Positions 17,720 to 26,856 of a DNA stretch of 64,000 nucleotides are shown here, one piece after another. The number at the start of each line of letters is the position of its first letter. Position 1 is the first letter of the stretch. The translations under genes and the position numbers were made by a program. The notes under the pieces were generated by a model that was given only the letters and a program-made list of their open reading frames with translations, had not been told where the DNA came from and did no database searches. Origin of the DNA: Prevotella melaninogenica (GTDB taxonomy: Bacteria > Bacteroidota > Bacteroidia > Bacteroidales > Bacteroidaceae); the NCBI RefSeq assembly GCF_018128065.1, contig NZ_CP072360.1, positions 1,368,501-1,432,500 of the forward strand, read 5' to 3'.

Positions 17720-18256
17720 TTACCAGTTTGCAACGGTTGCATTGAATATCTGGTCAGTAAGGTCTTTCACCATCTGTGTAACGAGTTCCTCTTGTACAGA
17801 ATTCAGACTACGTACTGTTTCATAGCTTGCGGTAGCTGTGAACTGGCGTTCAAAGTCCTCATTGTGATTTGTATTGTTCGTAAAGCGTACGTTAACAGTG
17901 ATAGAAAGTTCTGTCTGTGCAGAGTATCCTTCACTCGATACACTCTTGTTGCGTTGCTGATACTGTGTGATTTCACCCTCTATCTTCAGGTCTCCATTGC
18001 GCTTCACTTGCTGTAGACGGGTGTGATTAGCGAAGACATCTTTCAACTGATTGTTAAACATTGGTCCCATTGGTCCCCATACGTATGTTGAACGAATAGG
18101 GAAATCAGCAATTTGAATGGTGTGCACCTTGCTGTAATCAATACTTGCACCATTGAATTTATAGGATACACTGCAAGCTGCTAACAAAAGCAAGCAGATT
18201 GCTGTTACACCCCATGTCAGTGGTCGGGTAGATGTGAATTTCTTTCCTATCTTCAT
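17720..18256 (-). CDS. LptE-like lipoprotein (LPS-assembly)
   Basis: 178 residues with a lipoprotein signal: hydrophobic LTWGVTAICLLLLAAC, with the lipobox LAAC giving an acylated Cys, predicted to anchor in the outer membrane. The mature part matches LptE-family layout in Bacteroidota: YKFNGASIDYSKVHTIQI, an NQLKDVFANHTRLQQV helix, the LKIEGEITQY strand and the C-terminal LTDQIFNATVANW helix. LptE is the plug partner of LptD in lipopolysaccharide insertion. It follows the sigma-54 activator by 39 nt, in the same direction. Confidence 0.85.
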   Translation of the reverse strand: MKIGKKFTSTRPLTWGVTAICLLLLAACSVSYKFNGASIDYSKVHTIQIADFPIRSTYVWGPMGPMFNNQLKDVFANHTRLQQVKRNGDLKIEGEITQYQQRNKSVSSEGYSAQTELSITVNVRFTNNTNHNEDFERQFTATASYETVRSLNSVQEELVTQMVKDLTDQIFNATVANW

Positions 18257-18295
18257 TGTTTTCTAAGAGGGTAGAGCCCTTTTTGTAACTATTTC

Positions 18296-19536
18296 TTAAT
18301 CTTTGTCTAATCCGTATTGTCTGATACGGCGATAGAGTGTGCGGTCGCTGATGCCAAGTTCCAGTGCAGCCTTCTTTCTATTTCCGTTGTTACGCTCTAA
18401 TGCCTTCTCAACTAACTGCTTTCCGATATCATTCAGATTGAGCGTTTCTGGTTCTGAAATCTCTTCTGCTTCAGCATCTTCAACTTGTTCAATGGTGCCA
18501 GTAGGGGTAATAGCTTGCTTGTTAGAGGTCGCTGGAAGATTAGAAACTGTTGGTGGGGCAGGTTGGAAGCCGCTCGCACCATTGAGTTGTCTGTTTTCTT
18601 CCAACTGCTTGCGAACATTATTGAGGTCACGACGTAAGTCGCTTACATTGCCTCTCAACTCATAGAGAATCTTGTAGAGAATCTCACGTTCACTCTCATA
18701 GCTGTGCGAACTACTGTTTTGTATTGTTGCTAACTCAGTGCTGTCTTGGTCACGTGGAATAAAATGCAACAATGTTTCTGCATCAATCTCACGCTTTTCA
18801 CTAAGAACAGACATCTGCTCTGTGATGTTCTTTAACTGGCGAACATTACCAGGCCATTTATATTGCAACAGAATCTGGCGTGCCTCATCAGTGAGTGTAA
18901 TCTTTGGAAGGCGATACTTTTCAGCCATTTGCATCGCAAAGAGACGGAAGAGAAGGATGATATCCTCACCACGATCACGGAGTGGAGGCATCTGGATAGG
19001 TATTGTGTTGAGGCGATAGTATAAATCTTCACGGAACTTACCTTCGCTGATAGCCTTTCGCATATTTACGTTGGTAGCAGCGACGATACGCACATCAGTC
19101 TTGCAGATTTCTTGTCCTCCAACACGGATGTATTCGCCTGTCTCAAGCACACGAAGCAGTCGAGCCTGTGTTGCCATTGGTAGCTCTCCTACCTCATCGA
19201 GGAAGATAGTACCCTTGTTTGCTATACCGAAATAACCCTCGCTCTCACCAATAGCCCCTGTAAAAGAACCCTTCTCGTGTCCAAAAGTTCACTATCAATG
19301 GTTCCTTCTGGTATAGAACCACAGTTAATAGCAAAGTATTTCTCACGACGACGAGGAGAGTTATCATGGATTACACGAGGGATAATTTCCTTACCGACAC
19401 CGCTCTCGCCGATAATTAGCACAGATAAATCTGTGGGTGCTACCTGTAAGGCGACATCCAAAGCGCGATTAAGTCCATCGCTATTGCCAACAATGTTATA
19501 TCGTTGTTTTGTTCTCTGTAATTCTGTTGTATTCAT
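18296..19536 (-). pseudogene. Sigma-54-dependent activator (AAA+ and Fis HTH), split by a one-base frameshift
   Basis: Two frames together encode one activator of about 413 residues. The first (from 19536) has Walker A GESGVGKE and FAINCGSIPEGTIDSEL. It then goes out of frame at the A-run 19283-19286 (plus strand), where one base appears missing. In the alternative frame the expected GHEKGSFTGA (sigma-54 contact loop), GTIFLDEVGE (Walker B) and LPMATQARLLRVLE follow without a break to a Fis-type HTH (KKAALELGISDRTLYRRI) at the end. Adding one base makes the total length divisible by three. There is no N-terminal receiver or GAF domain, as in the enhancer-binding proteins found before lptE in this phylum. 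As written, no functional activator is made; a homopolymer sequencing error is an equally good explanation. Confidence 0.85.
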
Positions 19537-19722
19537 TTAACTGACAAATTTACCTATTTAATTTGAGAAAGCTGCAACTTTGGCAGACTTTAACAACTTT
19601 CTTTTTGTCTTTTCTTTGCTATTCTCAGAGGAATGAATCTACTTGTTCTGCATTATTTCCATGAAAAGAAATAATTATCCATATGTAAATAATTTACAGT
19701 GTATAAAACTATTGGGTGTAGA

Positions 19723-20739
19723 TTACTTGTTTTTCTTTCTATCCAGTTTGATAAGTAGTAAGCCAATAGCTGTCCAAATAAGTTCGCGTATACGAACAAG
19801 TAGAGCAACGAAGATACCTGCTTTGAGCGAAAGTCCTAAACCTTTTACTGACATCAGAAAGCCACCTTCACGACCGCCTAATTGTAGAGGAATGAAGAAG
19901 AGCATATTGGCAAAAAGAGAGGTGAAGGCAAGGATGAGAATACAATCAAAGTAATTTACGGATGGAAACAATACTAAAAGGATGAAGAATATCTCCAATG
20001 CGCTACAAATTCTGCAAGATAATTCCAGCAAAACGACAGTGATAAAGGTGCGAGGATTTTGGTTATGGAGTGATGCTATTTGTGTATCAATTCTATCAAG
20101 TTCTTCCTTATGGTTGGCTACAAAAGGCTCTGCCCATCGCTTAACAACAGGAATATGCCGAACAAGATTCATCATACGAACTGCCAAACCTTTCTTATAT
20201 CCAGTGAGGAAGAACCAAATTGCAGATGTACAGAAGATAAAGATAACTGCTAACATTATGCCCATCAGTAGGTTGACAGACTGTGTGAGGATATAAAGGA
20301 AAATAGAAATAAGCCAAAACCAAAAATGACTAAAGATATGCGTCATTGCATAAAGGACAACAGAAGATGTTGCACGTTCAGCTCCTATCTTTGGTGTTAG
20401 TTCCATAATTCTGTATGGCTCACCACCCATTAGTCCGCCAGGAGTTGCATAATTAAGTGCAAAACCAGACACTGTTACTTTATAGAGCCAAAGAAACGAA
20501 ACCTTCTTGCGTTCTTCTACGTCTTGTGTCTGACTGCGTATGATTGTATACCATGCAGTGGTATTGAAGAGATATAAGAAAGCCCATAGTATTACAACAG
20601 CAAAGAACCAATAGCCTGCATGCTGGATTTTTTGCCATGCATCAGCAAAGTCAAGGTTGTACACCATAATACAGAGTACAACCATGCCAATATAAAGAAG
20701 AAATTTTGGAACCTTTTGTTCATAAGTCTTCTTAGTCAA
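19723..20739 (-). CDS. Lysylphosphatidylglycerol synthetase TM-domain (UPF0104/flippase-like) membrane protein
   Basis: A 338-residue integral membrane protein with 7-8 hydrophobic segments. Family marks of the MprF-like TM region are FNTTAWYTIIR, GFALNYATPGGLMGGEPYRI, and the C-terminal FFIPLQLGGREGG. The soluble aminoacyl-transferase half of MprF is absent, so it is a stand-alone flippase-like protein whose lipid substrate is unknown. It lies 31 nt after pdxA, so it is probably in the rlmN-pdxA transcript. A 186-base spacer then separates it from the sigma-54 activator. Confidence 0.85.
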   Translation of the reverse strand: MTKKTYEQKVPKFLLYIGMVVLCIMVYNLDFADAWQKIQHAGYWFFAVVILWAFLYLFNTTAWYTIIRSQTQDVEERKKVSFLWLYKVTVSGFALNYATPGGLMGGEPYRIMELTPKIGAERATSSVVLYAMTHIFSHFWFWLISIFLYILTQSVNLLMGIMLAVIFIFCTSAIWFFLTGYKKGLAVRMMNLVRHIPVVKRWAEPFVANHKEELDRIDTQIASLHNQNPRTFITVVLLELSCRICSALEIFFILLVLFPSVNYFDCILILAFTSLFANMLFFIPLQLGGREGGFLMSVKGLGLSLKAGIFVALLVRIRELIWTAIGLLLIKLDRKKNK

Positions 20740-20770
20740 TGTCTGTCATAAGGAGCGAAAGAAGACACGC

Positions 20771-21907
20771 TTAGTGTATCTCCTTTGCCTTATTGTTTTC
20801 ACCATTGTTTGGTGAACGGTCTTCACGCTTACGTGGAATGGCAAAGCGCACCTTATCACTCTCGTCTCTTCTTTCCTTGTAAAGCTTTGGAAGAGGGTTA
20901 CTCATTGGTGCATCATATTCAATGCGATTGCGGAAGATATCTATCGCAAGATAAATGGCATGACGGAAAGGAAGTTCGTCAGCAATGCCCTTACCTGCTA
21001 ATGAAAGGCTATTAGGTATTTCTGCAGAAGTACGAACAAGTGGTAATCCTGCTGTATAAGTAATGCCATGGCATGAAGAAAGTGTACGGAAAGGCGCAAG
21101 TCCTTGTTCGTAATACATTGCTAAAATGCCATCAAAATGTTCGGTATGGTTGCAGCCAAAGAATGTGTCGGCAGCGTAAGGACCGAATGCTTGTATGTCA
21201 TTATCAACTAATTCATCAATAGCTGGGAGGATAATCTCCTGTTCCTCAGAACCTAACAGACCATTGTCGCCTGCCTTAGGATTTAAACCAAGCATAGCAA
21301 TGCGTGGACAGGATAGGCGGAAGTCACGGCGAAGACTCTTAAAAAGTACGGTCGCATTGTTGACAATACTTGCCTTTGTGATGGATTCTGCTACTTGGCG
21401 GAGTGGGAGATTGCGTGTAGCGAGAGCAATGCGTAGTCCGTCATTAATCAAGATAGAAAGCCCCTGTTCCTCTGTCTCCAAGTGATCTTCTATATATCGA
21501 CTCTGACCACTGAAGTGGAAATGCTCATTGTTATCAATAGGAGCTGTAACGAGAACGTCAAATAATCCCTGGCGGTAGTCGTCTAAAGCCTTGTCTATAG
21601 CACGTAATCCAGCTACACCTGACTCTTCAGAAGCAACGCCTAACTCAACTTTTATCTCATCGTCGAAGACAGGCAATAGGTTGAGTCGTCCATTTTGTGC
21701 TTCTGATGCATCTTTTATGATGGTGAAATTAGCTTCCATATCAAGTGCGTTCCGATGATAGGTGGCTACTTTAGGTGAACCATAGATGATAGGAGTACAA
21801 AGATCCAACATCTCTGGTTCGGCAAAAGTCTTAAAGATAAGTTCATATCCTATGCCGTTAGTATCTCCGTGTGTGATTGCTACGCGGATTTTTTTATTAT
21901 TGTTCAT
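20771..21907 (-). CDS. pdxA: 4-hydroxythreonine-4-phosphate dehydrogenase PdxA
   Basis: NAD-dependent oxidation of 4-phosphohydroxy-L-threonine in pyridoxal-phosphate synthesis; cytoplasmic. 378 residues. Family motifs: THGDTNGIGYE at the N-terminus, VTAPIDNNEHFHFSGQS, the LGLNPKAGDNGLLG metal/substrate region with the preceding CPRIA, GPYAADTFF and HGITYTAGLPLVRTS. The usual length is about 330; the extra C-terminal 40 residues are charged and probably disordered. 77 nt downstream of rlmN on the same strand. Confidence 0.95.
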   Translation of the reverse strand: MNNNKKIRVAITHGDTNGIGYELIFKTFAEPEMLDLCTPIIYGSPKVATYHRNALDMEANFTIIKDASEAQNGRLNLLPVFDDEIKVELGVASEESGVAGLRAIDKALDDYRQGLFDVLVTAPIDNNEHFHFSGQSRYIEDHLETEEQGLSILINDGLRIALATRNLPLRQVAESITKASIVNNATVLFKSLRRDFRLSCPRIAMLGLNPKAGDNGLLGSEEQEIILPAIDELVDNDIQAFGPYAADTFFGCNHTEHFDGILAMYYEQGLAPFRTLSSCHGITYTAGLPLVRTSAEIPNSLSLAGKGIADELPFRHAIYLAIDIFRNRIEYDAPMSNPLPKLYKERRDESDKVRFAIPRKREDRSPNNGENNKAKEIH

Positions 21908-21984
21908 ATAATTATATCTTGTATTATATTGTAATATTCACTTCTTTTTGGCTCTCAAGTGTAGTCTCTTTGTCTTTTTCTTTC

Positions 21985-23046
21985 TTACTTCCCTACCTTT
22001 TTTCTTTTTCCTCTTTCTTCTTCGATCTTCTTTGCTGTTGAGAGTAAGCCGCAGGCCGCAAAGATATCCTGTCCACGACTGGCACGAATGGTTGTGAAAA
22101 CGCCATGTTGTGTCAGATAGTTTCTAAACTTCTCCATCTTGTGGTCATCAACACCTTGCAATGGGATATTAGGAATAGGATGGAAGCGGATAAGGTTTAT
22201 TCTGCAGTCTAATCCCTTGAGTAGTTGTACGATAGCTTTCGCATGTTCTTCGCTATCGTTAAAGTCCTTGAAGACAATGTATTCAAACGACAAGCGGCGC
22301 TGATGGGAGAAATCGTAATTGCGGAGTAATTCGATAATACTATCAATTGACATACCTTTCTCTGCTGGCATCAGCTCTTTGCGTTGGTCGTGCAATGGGG
22401 TGTGCATACTGATGGCAACGTGACAGTCGCTTTCATCGAGAAATCGTTTTAGCTTTCCTTTGACACCAACGCTACTCACCGTGATACGCTTTGGTGACCA
22501 TCCGTAACCGAAGTCAGCTGTCATAATCTCTGTTGTACGTAAAACATTGTCAAGATTATCCATTGGCTCGCCTTGCCCCATGAAGACGATATTCGTCAGT
22601 TTGTCACGTTCAGGGAGTGAATAAATCTGATTGAGAATGTCAGTAGCTGAAAGACTACCTTCAAACCCCTGTTTTCCAGTCTGACAGAAAAGACAGTTCA
22701 TCTTGCAACCTACCTGTGAAGAAACACAAAGGGTGGCACGGTCTTCGTCGGGTATATACACCGTTTCAACAAACTTGCCACTATCAGTAGGGAAGAGGTA
22801 TTTTATGGTTCCATCCTTAGAGTGCTGTGCGTCGATAGGCTCTTTACAACCAACAGCATATTCAGCAGCGAGTTTCTCTCTGTTAGCTTTTGAGATGTTT
22901 GTCATTTCATCAATACTTTTCACATGCTGCGTATAGAGCCATTTAGCTATCTGTCCACCTGTAAAAGCTGGCATTCCGAGCGATTTGGCCACCTCTTTCA
23001 GTTCGCCAAGTGTCATTCCCAACAAATACTTCTTTGCACCTTCCAT
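21985..23046 (-). CDS. rlmN: 23S rRNA/tRNA adenine-C2 methyltransferase RlmN
   Basis: Radical-SAM enzyme that methylates A2503 of 23S rRNA and A37 of some tRNAs. 353 residues: an N-terminal HhH-like region (FTGGQIAKWLY), the CKMNCLFC radical-SAM cluster preceded by VSSQVGCK, VFMGQGEPMDN, SLHT-like AISMHTPL, and the C-terminal methyl-carrier cysteine in ASRGQDIFAACG. The frame can be opened four codons earlier at a TTG, but the ATG at 23046 (MEGAKKYLLG) gives the usual N-terminus. The likely head of the transcript toward pdxA; a promoter box lies 26 nt upstream. Confidence 0.95.
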   Translation of the reverse strand: MEGAKKYLLGMTLGELKEVAKSLGMPAFTGGQIAKWLYTQHVKSIDEMTNISKANREKLAAEYAVGCKEPIDAQHSKDGTIKYLFPTDSGKFVETVYIPDEDRATLCVSSQVGCKMNCLFCQTGKQGFEGSLSATDILNQIYSLPERDKLTNIVFMGQGEPMDNLDNVLRTTEIMTADFGYGWSPKRITVSSVGVKGKLKRFLDESDCHVAISMHTPLHDQRKELMPAEKGMSIDSIIELLRNYDFSHQRRLSFEYIVFKDFNDSEEHAKAIVQLLKGLDCRINLIRFHPIPNIPLQGVDDHKMEKFRNYLTQHGVFTTIRASRGQDIFAACGLLSTAKKIEEERGKRKKVGK

Positions 23047-23071
23047 TCTCGTTCTCAATGTTTTGTTGCTG

Positions 23072-23079
23072 CAAAGATA
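23072..23079 (-). promoter_or_regulatory. Predicted -7 promoter element of rlmN
   Basis: The minus strand reads TATCTTTG followed by C, the commonest form of the Bacteroidota -7 box, 26 nt before the ATG. Confidence 0.6.
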
Positions 23080-23374
23080 ACGAAAAAATAGCTAATATTC
23101 GTGTTTTCCTTCCTTTTTTGAGTGTCGGAGGCTTTAAAGGAAAAAGAGGGCGTGTCAAAACTATAATGAACATGCTTTCTTTAACTCAGCGTTTTGATAT
23201 ACCCTCTTTCTTTTTAGGTTGTCTTATGGTTTGCCAAAATGTGACTTCAGATAAGCGAATTGTTTGTGAATATTGAGTTTTGCATAATCTATGTGGGGGG
23301 TAATACTTAAATCGGAGATATCTCTCAATAATTTCAAACTTTCCACATTGCATTTGGTTCACACATCCTGTATC

Positions 23375-23594
23375 TTACATAGCCTTTAATTTCGGCAGAA
23401 GTTCTGTGGCATGTAAGTCAATTACGTAAGAGGTTAAAAATGCAGCGAGTAGACCATCAATATATTGTACCTCTGGTAGTTTTTCTGTAGCGAAGGTGAT
23501 GAAGTCGTCAAACCATTCTATACATGCCTGCTTCAATTCTGGTTGTCTGATTGCTACTGTCCTCCTTTGTTTGATATTTTTTCTTCTTAGGCAT
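23375..23594 (-). pseudogene. Remnant of a small gene of unknown function, frameshifted
   Basis: A start in one frame (MPKKKKYQTKEDS from the ATG at 23594) continues sensibly only after a shift near 23545-23560 into the neighbouring frame. That frame reads IRQPELKQACIEWFDDFI, TFATEKLPEVQYIDG, LLAAFLTSYVIDLHAT and ELLPKLKAM before a TAA. The composition is protein-like, with amphipathic helices. Removing one base gives 72 codons. I do not recognise the family. It lies in a 1.8-kb stretch (23047-24856) that is mostly gene debris and repeats. Confidence 0.45.
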
Positions 23595-23855
23595 ATATCT
23601 TGCTTATTTTTTCAGTTTATTATTGTGTTGTAAATTGTTTTTAGACTGTTCCCTCATTGTTGTGTAAATGTTTGTAACCATAGATGACTGCTGGCTCGAA
23701 TGAGGATGTCCATACGTATAAGGCAAAGATCCGAAAAAAGATATAAATTCAAGACTGATAACTGAAAATGTTAGCCGACACCATATATAAAATATGTATC
23801 TTTCTTCTGTGATATAGCACAATGCTTTGATACGAAAAGAATATCTACAAAATAT

Positions 23856-23928
23856 TACAAAGGCTTTGTAATCTCTCTACAAGCGGCTTGTAATCTCTCT
23901 ACAAAGCCTTTGTAGTATTCCGTAATAC
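23856..23928. repeat. Three 15-nt palindromes at exact 22-nt spacing, plus a fourth weaker one
   Basis: TACAAAGGCTTTGTA (23856), TACAAGCGGCTTGTA (23878) and TACAAAGCCTTTGTA (23900) are separated by identical ATCTCTC spacers. Each has 7-bp arms around one base, and the arm changes between units are compensatory. GTATTCCGTAATAC follows at 23915-23928. The structure is non-coding. Confidence 0.7.
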
Positions 23929-23933
23929 GACCT

Positions 23934-24065
23934 CTACCATTCCCATACGTCTTTGTAATTTTCAAAACTGGCTCCTTCTGCGTATCCATAAGCTATGAAG
24001 ATGCTGTTAGTATATTCCTGTTCAGCTGGTGTAATACTTTTTTTACTATTGCGGCAAACGTAGTC
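23934..24065 (-). pseudogene. 3' remnant of a small gene of unknown function
   Basis: 43 codons on the minus strand read DYVCRNSKKSITPAEQEY, then TNSIFIAYGYAEGASFENY and KDVWEW before TAG. They are protein-like but begin directly after an in-frame TAA with no start codon, so the 5' end is lost or shifted. No family recognised. It lies just upstream of the palindrome array. Confidence 0.35.
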
Positions 24066-24540
24066 TTAATTCCGTAATCCTGTTAAATATTTTGCGGCAT
24101 TACAGTCAGTCCTTATTAGATTATGTATGATTTTTCTTCACCATACTGTTTTTTGTCATACAAGAACTAAGTTAAACACATAATTCACCTTCCCCATAAG
24201 AGAATTCCATATGACTAACCCTCCAAAACGTTTGACTTATCCAGGCATGGTATTGAAGATAGATCTGAGTAGTGTAGCCATCTGTTTTTTGTGTAGAAAT
24301 TTAGCGTCCATTGTCTAGTAAATTCGTTCATCACATAAAAAATCCGCCGTAAGAAACAATATTATCGTATTTTATTGCTATCTTTGTCACCTCGTATAGA
24401 ATTATACTTCTATTATTGACATCATATAGTTAGTGATAATTCTGCAAACGATAAAACTCTTATGAGCTCATTGTTCCTCAGAGATTTATAAATTTATTAA
24501 CAAGAAATCGCACATTTGGCTGCGAAATTAAGGTATACCA

Positions 24541-24696
24541 ATGGAGAATTTACAATACTTTGTCGGATTACTTGCTGTTTTGGTTATCGGAATACTCTTT
24601 ATTAAAAAGATAACTGGTTGCATTTTTCGCATCATCGTCACAGTAATAATACTTGCTGTTGCATACTGGACTTTGACTGGTTCACACGTCCTTTAG
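24541..24696 (+). CDS. Small two-segment membrane protein, 51 residues
   Basis: ATG to TAG, 51 residues: an N-terminal hydrophobic stretch (about 5-20, FVGLLAVLVIGILF), the basic turn KKITGC, and a second hydrophobic stretch (about 28-43, IFRIIVTVIILAVAYW). The pattern and length match small conserved membrane proteins seen in Bacteroidales (recollection, unnamed). It is the only intact frame in the eroded 23.05-24.86 kb region. AAATTAAGGTATACC precedes the start. The function is unknown. Confidence 0.6.
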   Translation: MENLQYFVGLLAVLVIGILFIKKITGCIFRIIVTVIILAVAYWTLTGSHVL

Positions 24697-24856
24697 CCAG
24701 TTGATATGTTTCTTTGTGATAGTAGGAAACAAATAAGTATTGTACTTTTAAAACCTATTTAAAGTAAAAATATTTTATTAAAAGATTAGAAGTTTTTGGC
24801 GGTGTTTTGCTTTTTGCAGGTACTTTTCATGTTGTCTTTTATCGTTTTGAGAGTTA

Positions 24857-25834
24857 TTATTTTGAGAGGGTTATCTCTTTGTTGTTGATGGTGTAGTGGA
24901 ATGAGATAGTATAAGCGAGTCCATCTAAAACGTTTCTTATATCCTTCTTTCTTTCAATAACACCTGTATAAGTTCTTTTATTATCCAACTTAGAATCAAC
25001 AATAATCTTATAATCGTAAAACTGTTCAAGGATATGGGCAATCTCTTTGATTTGCATATTGCTGAATGGAATCATATTATCATGCCATACAGCATCAACT
25101 GGTGTATAGCTATTTTCTTTCCTGATGGTCTTGGAATCCTTGCTGACAGTAGCTTTTTGATTTGGTTGAAGAATCACCTTTCCTTCTCCGTTCAGCCCAG
25201 TTACTTCCAATCTTCCTTCTATCAAGCTGATAACCTCTTTGCCATTAGCAGCTTGATCTTTGAAGTTGAAGGTAGTGCCCAATACCTTTGCTGATGCCCC
25301 ATCACTGCTTACAATGAAAGGCTTTTCAGCGTTTTTTGTAACCTTGAACAATGCTTCGCCCTTTAAGTTAACCTTTCTCTCATTGCCTTCAAAGTTATCA
25401 GCGTAACTAATGGTTGCTCCCTTGTTGAGCCAAACAGTAGAGTTGTCAGGTAAAACAACCTTTTTTACCTCGTTCAAAGCAGCAACTGTGATCATCTCTG
25501 CTGACTGGTAAAGATAAGCGAAGAGACCTCCTCCAGCCAATAATACCGCTACTACGATAGCAGCAGCATAGCGGAAGAAGTGGATATTGCCCTTATATTC
25601 CTTTTGTTCTTCGTAGTCTTTTATTTGGTTAAATAGTTTTGTCTCTGCTTCTTCTATTTTCTTAGACGTAGCAGCTTGGTTGTTCTTTCCTAAATGGAAA
25701 GCCAACTCCAGTTCGAAGAATTCCTTTCGGTTTTCCTCCGAGGCTGCCAGGCATTCTGCCAGCTGCTCCATCTCTTTGGCTGTTGTCTTGCCAAGAAGAT
25801 AGTCTTTAATGGTCTTATTATTTATTTTACTCAT
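24857..25834 (-). CDS. FecR-family anti-sigma factor
   Basis: 325 residues in the FecR plan: a cytoplasmic N-terminal anti-sigma region (LLGKTTAKEMEQLAECL and the ENRKEFFE helix), one membrane segment (about residues 87-108, FFRYAAAIVVAVLLAGGGLFAYLY), and a periplasmic FecR domain with LPDNSTVWLNKGATISY, GEALFKVTKNAEKPFIV and VLGTTFNF. A C-terminal STN-like segment (MQIKEIAHILEQFYDYKIIV) ends it. It should bind the ECF sigma factor encoded upstream and respond to the N-terminal signalling domain of the divergent SusC-like receptor. 241 nt after the sigma gene. Confidence 0.93.
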   Translation of the reverse strand: MSKINNKTIKDYLLGKTTAKEMEQLAECLAASEENRKEFFELELAFHLGKNNQAATSKKIEEAETKLFNQIKDYEEQKEYKGNIHFFRYAAAIVVAVLLAGGGLFAYLYQSAEMITVAALNEVKKVVLPDNSTVWLNKGATISYADNFEGNERKVNLKGEALFKVTKNAEKPFIVSSDGASAKVLGTTFNFKDQAANGKEVISLIEGRLEVTGLNGEGKVILQPNQKATVSKDSKTIRKENSYTPVDAVWHDNMIPFSNMQIKEIAHILEQFYDYKIIVDSKLDNKRTYTGVIERKKDIRNVLDGLAYTISFHYTINNKEITLSK

Positions 25835-26075
25835 TCTGTTTTATTCAACTGGGGTGTATTGTATTTTTATCTTTTGGGCAGCAGTTTTTCTACTACTTCT
25901 TTCTTATAACAACCTTATAGGTCTTTTTACGTAATAGCAATTAATAAAAAATGTTATAAAAGGGGCACTTTGTCTGTTTCTGTGTCTGTTTACCATAGTT
26001 CATTCATTATTAATGTCGTATTATTTCCGTGATAAAAAGAAATTCGTCAATCAGATGTCTTTCATCTTGAAGTCC

Positions 26076-26600
26076 CTATGTGTGGTGCTTGAGTCTTGTT
26101 CTTAAGGCCTTTACAGCCTTGTATAAATGCACCTCAACAGTACGAATTGAGATACCTAACTGCTCTGCGATCTCCTTGTTTTTCTTGTCGTGCTGATAAC
26201 TCAATATGAATACCTCGCGGCATTTGGCTGGAAGATCTCCGATGGCATCATTGATTTGTTTCCTCGTTTCTAACCCTTCAATATAGCCCATCACGTCATT
26301 AGCCTCTGGGTTATAATAGTCTAATTTAAACTGAGTAACTTTCTTAATGCTATCGGCATGGTTATTGACAACCGTACGATGCTTAATGACATTTAGTGCT
26401 TTGGTATAGACAATGCGATAAAGAAAAGCCTTGATGTGGCTTTCGTCTTCAATATCTTCTCTGCGTTTCCATAATTCCATGAAAGCTTCCTGTACAATGT
26501 CCTCTGCCTCATCATCATGTACAAGACGAGTGGCATAGAATGAGAGAGAGGGGTATAACGCTCTAAATATCTGTCGGAACCTTTGTTCTGGTAATATCAT
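26076..26600 (-). CDS. ECF RNA polymerase sigma factor (Bacteroidetes-type)
   Basis: 174 residues with region 2 (FRALYPSLSFYATRLVHDDEAEDIVQEAFMELW in pieces; the DIVQEAF motif is clear) and region 4 (LPAKCREVFILSYQHDKKNKEIAEQLGIS, then an HTH ending RTVEVHLYKAVKAL). This is the sigma class paired with FecR in nutrient-uptake loci of this phylum. Divergent from the SusC/SusD pair, which it probably activates. The start MILPEQRFRQIF gives the usual length. Confidence 0.95.
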   Translation of the reverse strand: MILPEQRFRQIFRALYPSLSFYATRLVHDDEAEDIVQEAFMELWKRREDIEDESHIKAFLYRIVYTKALNVIKHRTVVNNHADSIKKVTQFKLDYYNPEANDVMGYIEGLETRKQINDAIGDLPAKCREVFILSYQHDKKNKEIAEQLGISIRTVEVHLYKAVKALRTRLKHHT

Positions 26601-26788
26601 TATCTATTCTTTAGCCCTGCAAATATCTGGTTCTATCCTATTTACATTTTACTTTTTGCGATGTTATCAGCAGGGTATGCTTAATATTTATGAACAAAGA
26701 TACACTTTTTGTACTTGTTTAGATAAAGGAAGGGGTTAATTTATGTGAAATGGCGATAAGACTTCTTTATTAAATAAAGATAATTGAC

Positions 26789-26796
26789 TATCTTTG
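26789..26796 (+). promoter_or_regulatory. Predicted promoter element of the susC/susD pair
   Basis: TATCTTTG is a TAnnTTTG match, 61 nt before the SusC-like start. An ECF-specific element may also be present in 26601-26788 but was not recognised. Confidence 0.45.
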
Positions 26797-26856
26797 TGTA
26801 TGTAAACTCAATGTTTGTTAGTGTATTGTAAAATTAATACCATTTGAACAGATTTC

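Noticed and set aside
17650..17742. Upstream start for the TPR-like gene
   Set aside because: It would overlap the LptE-like coding end and add residues unlike the rest of the protein; the ATG at 17649 is simpler.
18296..19177. A short stand-alone regulator starting at MATQARLLRV
   Set aside because: This Met lies within the AAA+ core just after Walker B; the part before it is found in the other frame, so the gene is one frameshifted activator.
23604..23822. 72-codon minus-strand frame in the eroded region
   Set aside because: Composition is irregular with no family look; kept out in favour of the better supported remnants nearby.
24211..24318. 35-codon plus-strand frame starting MTNPPKRLTY
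   Set aside because: Too short, no hydrophobic or domain signal, and not supported by a promoter.
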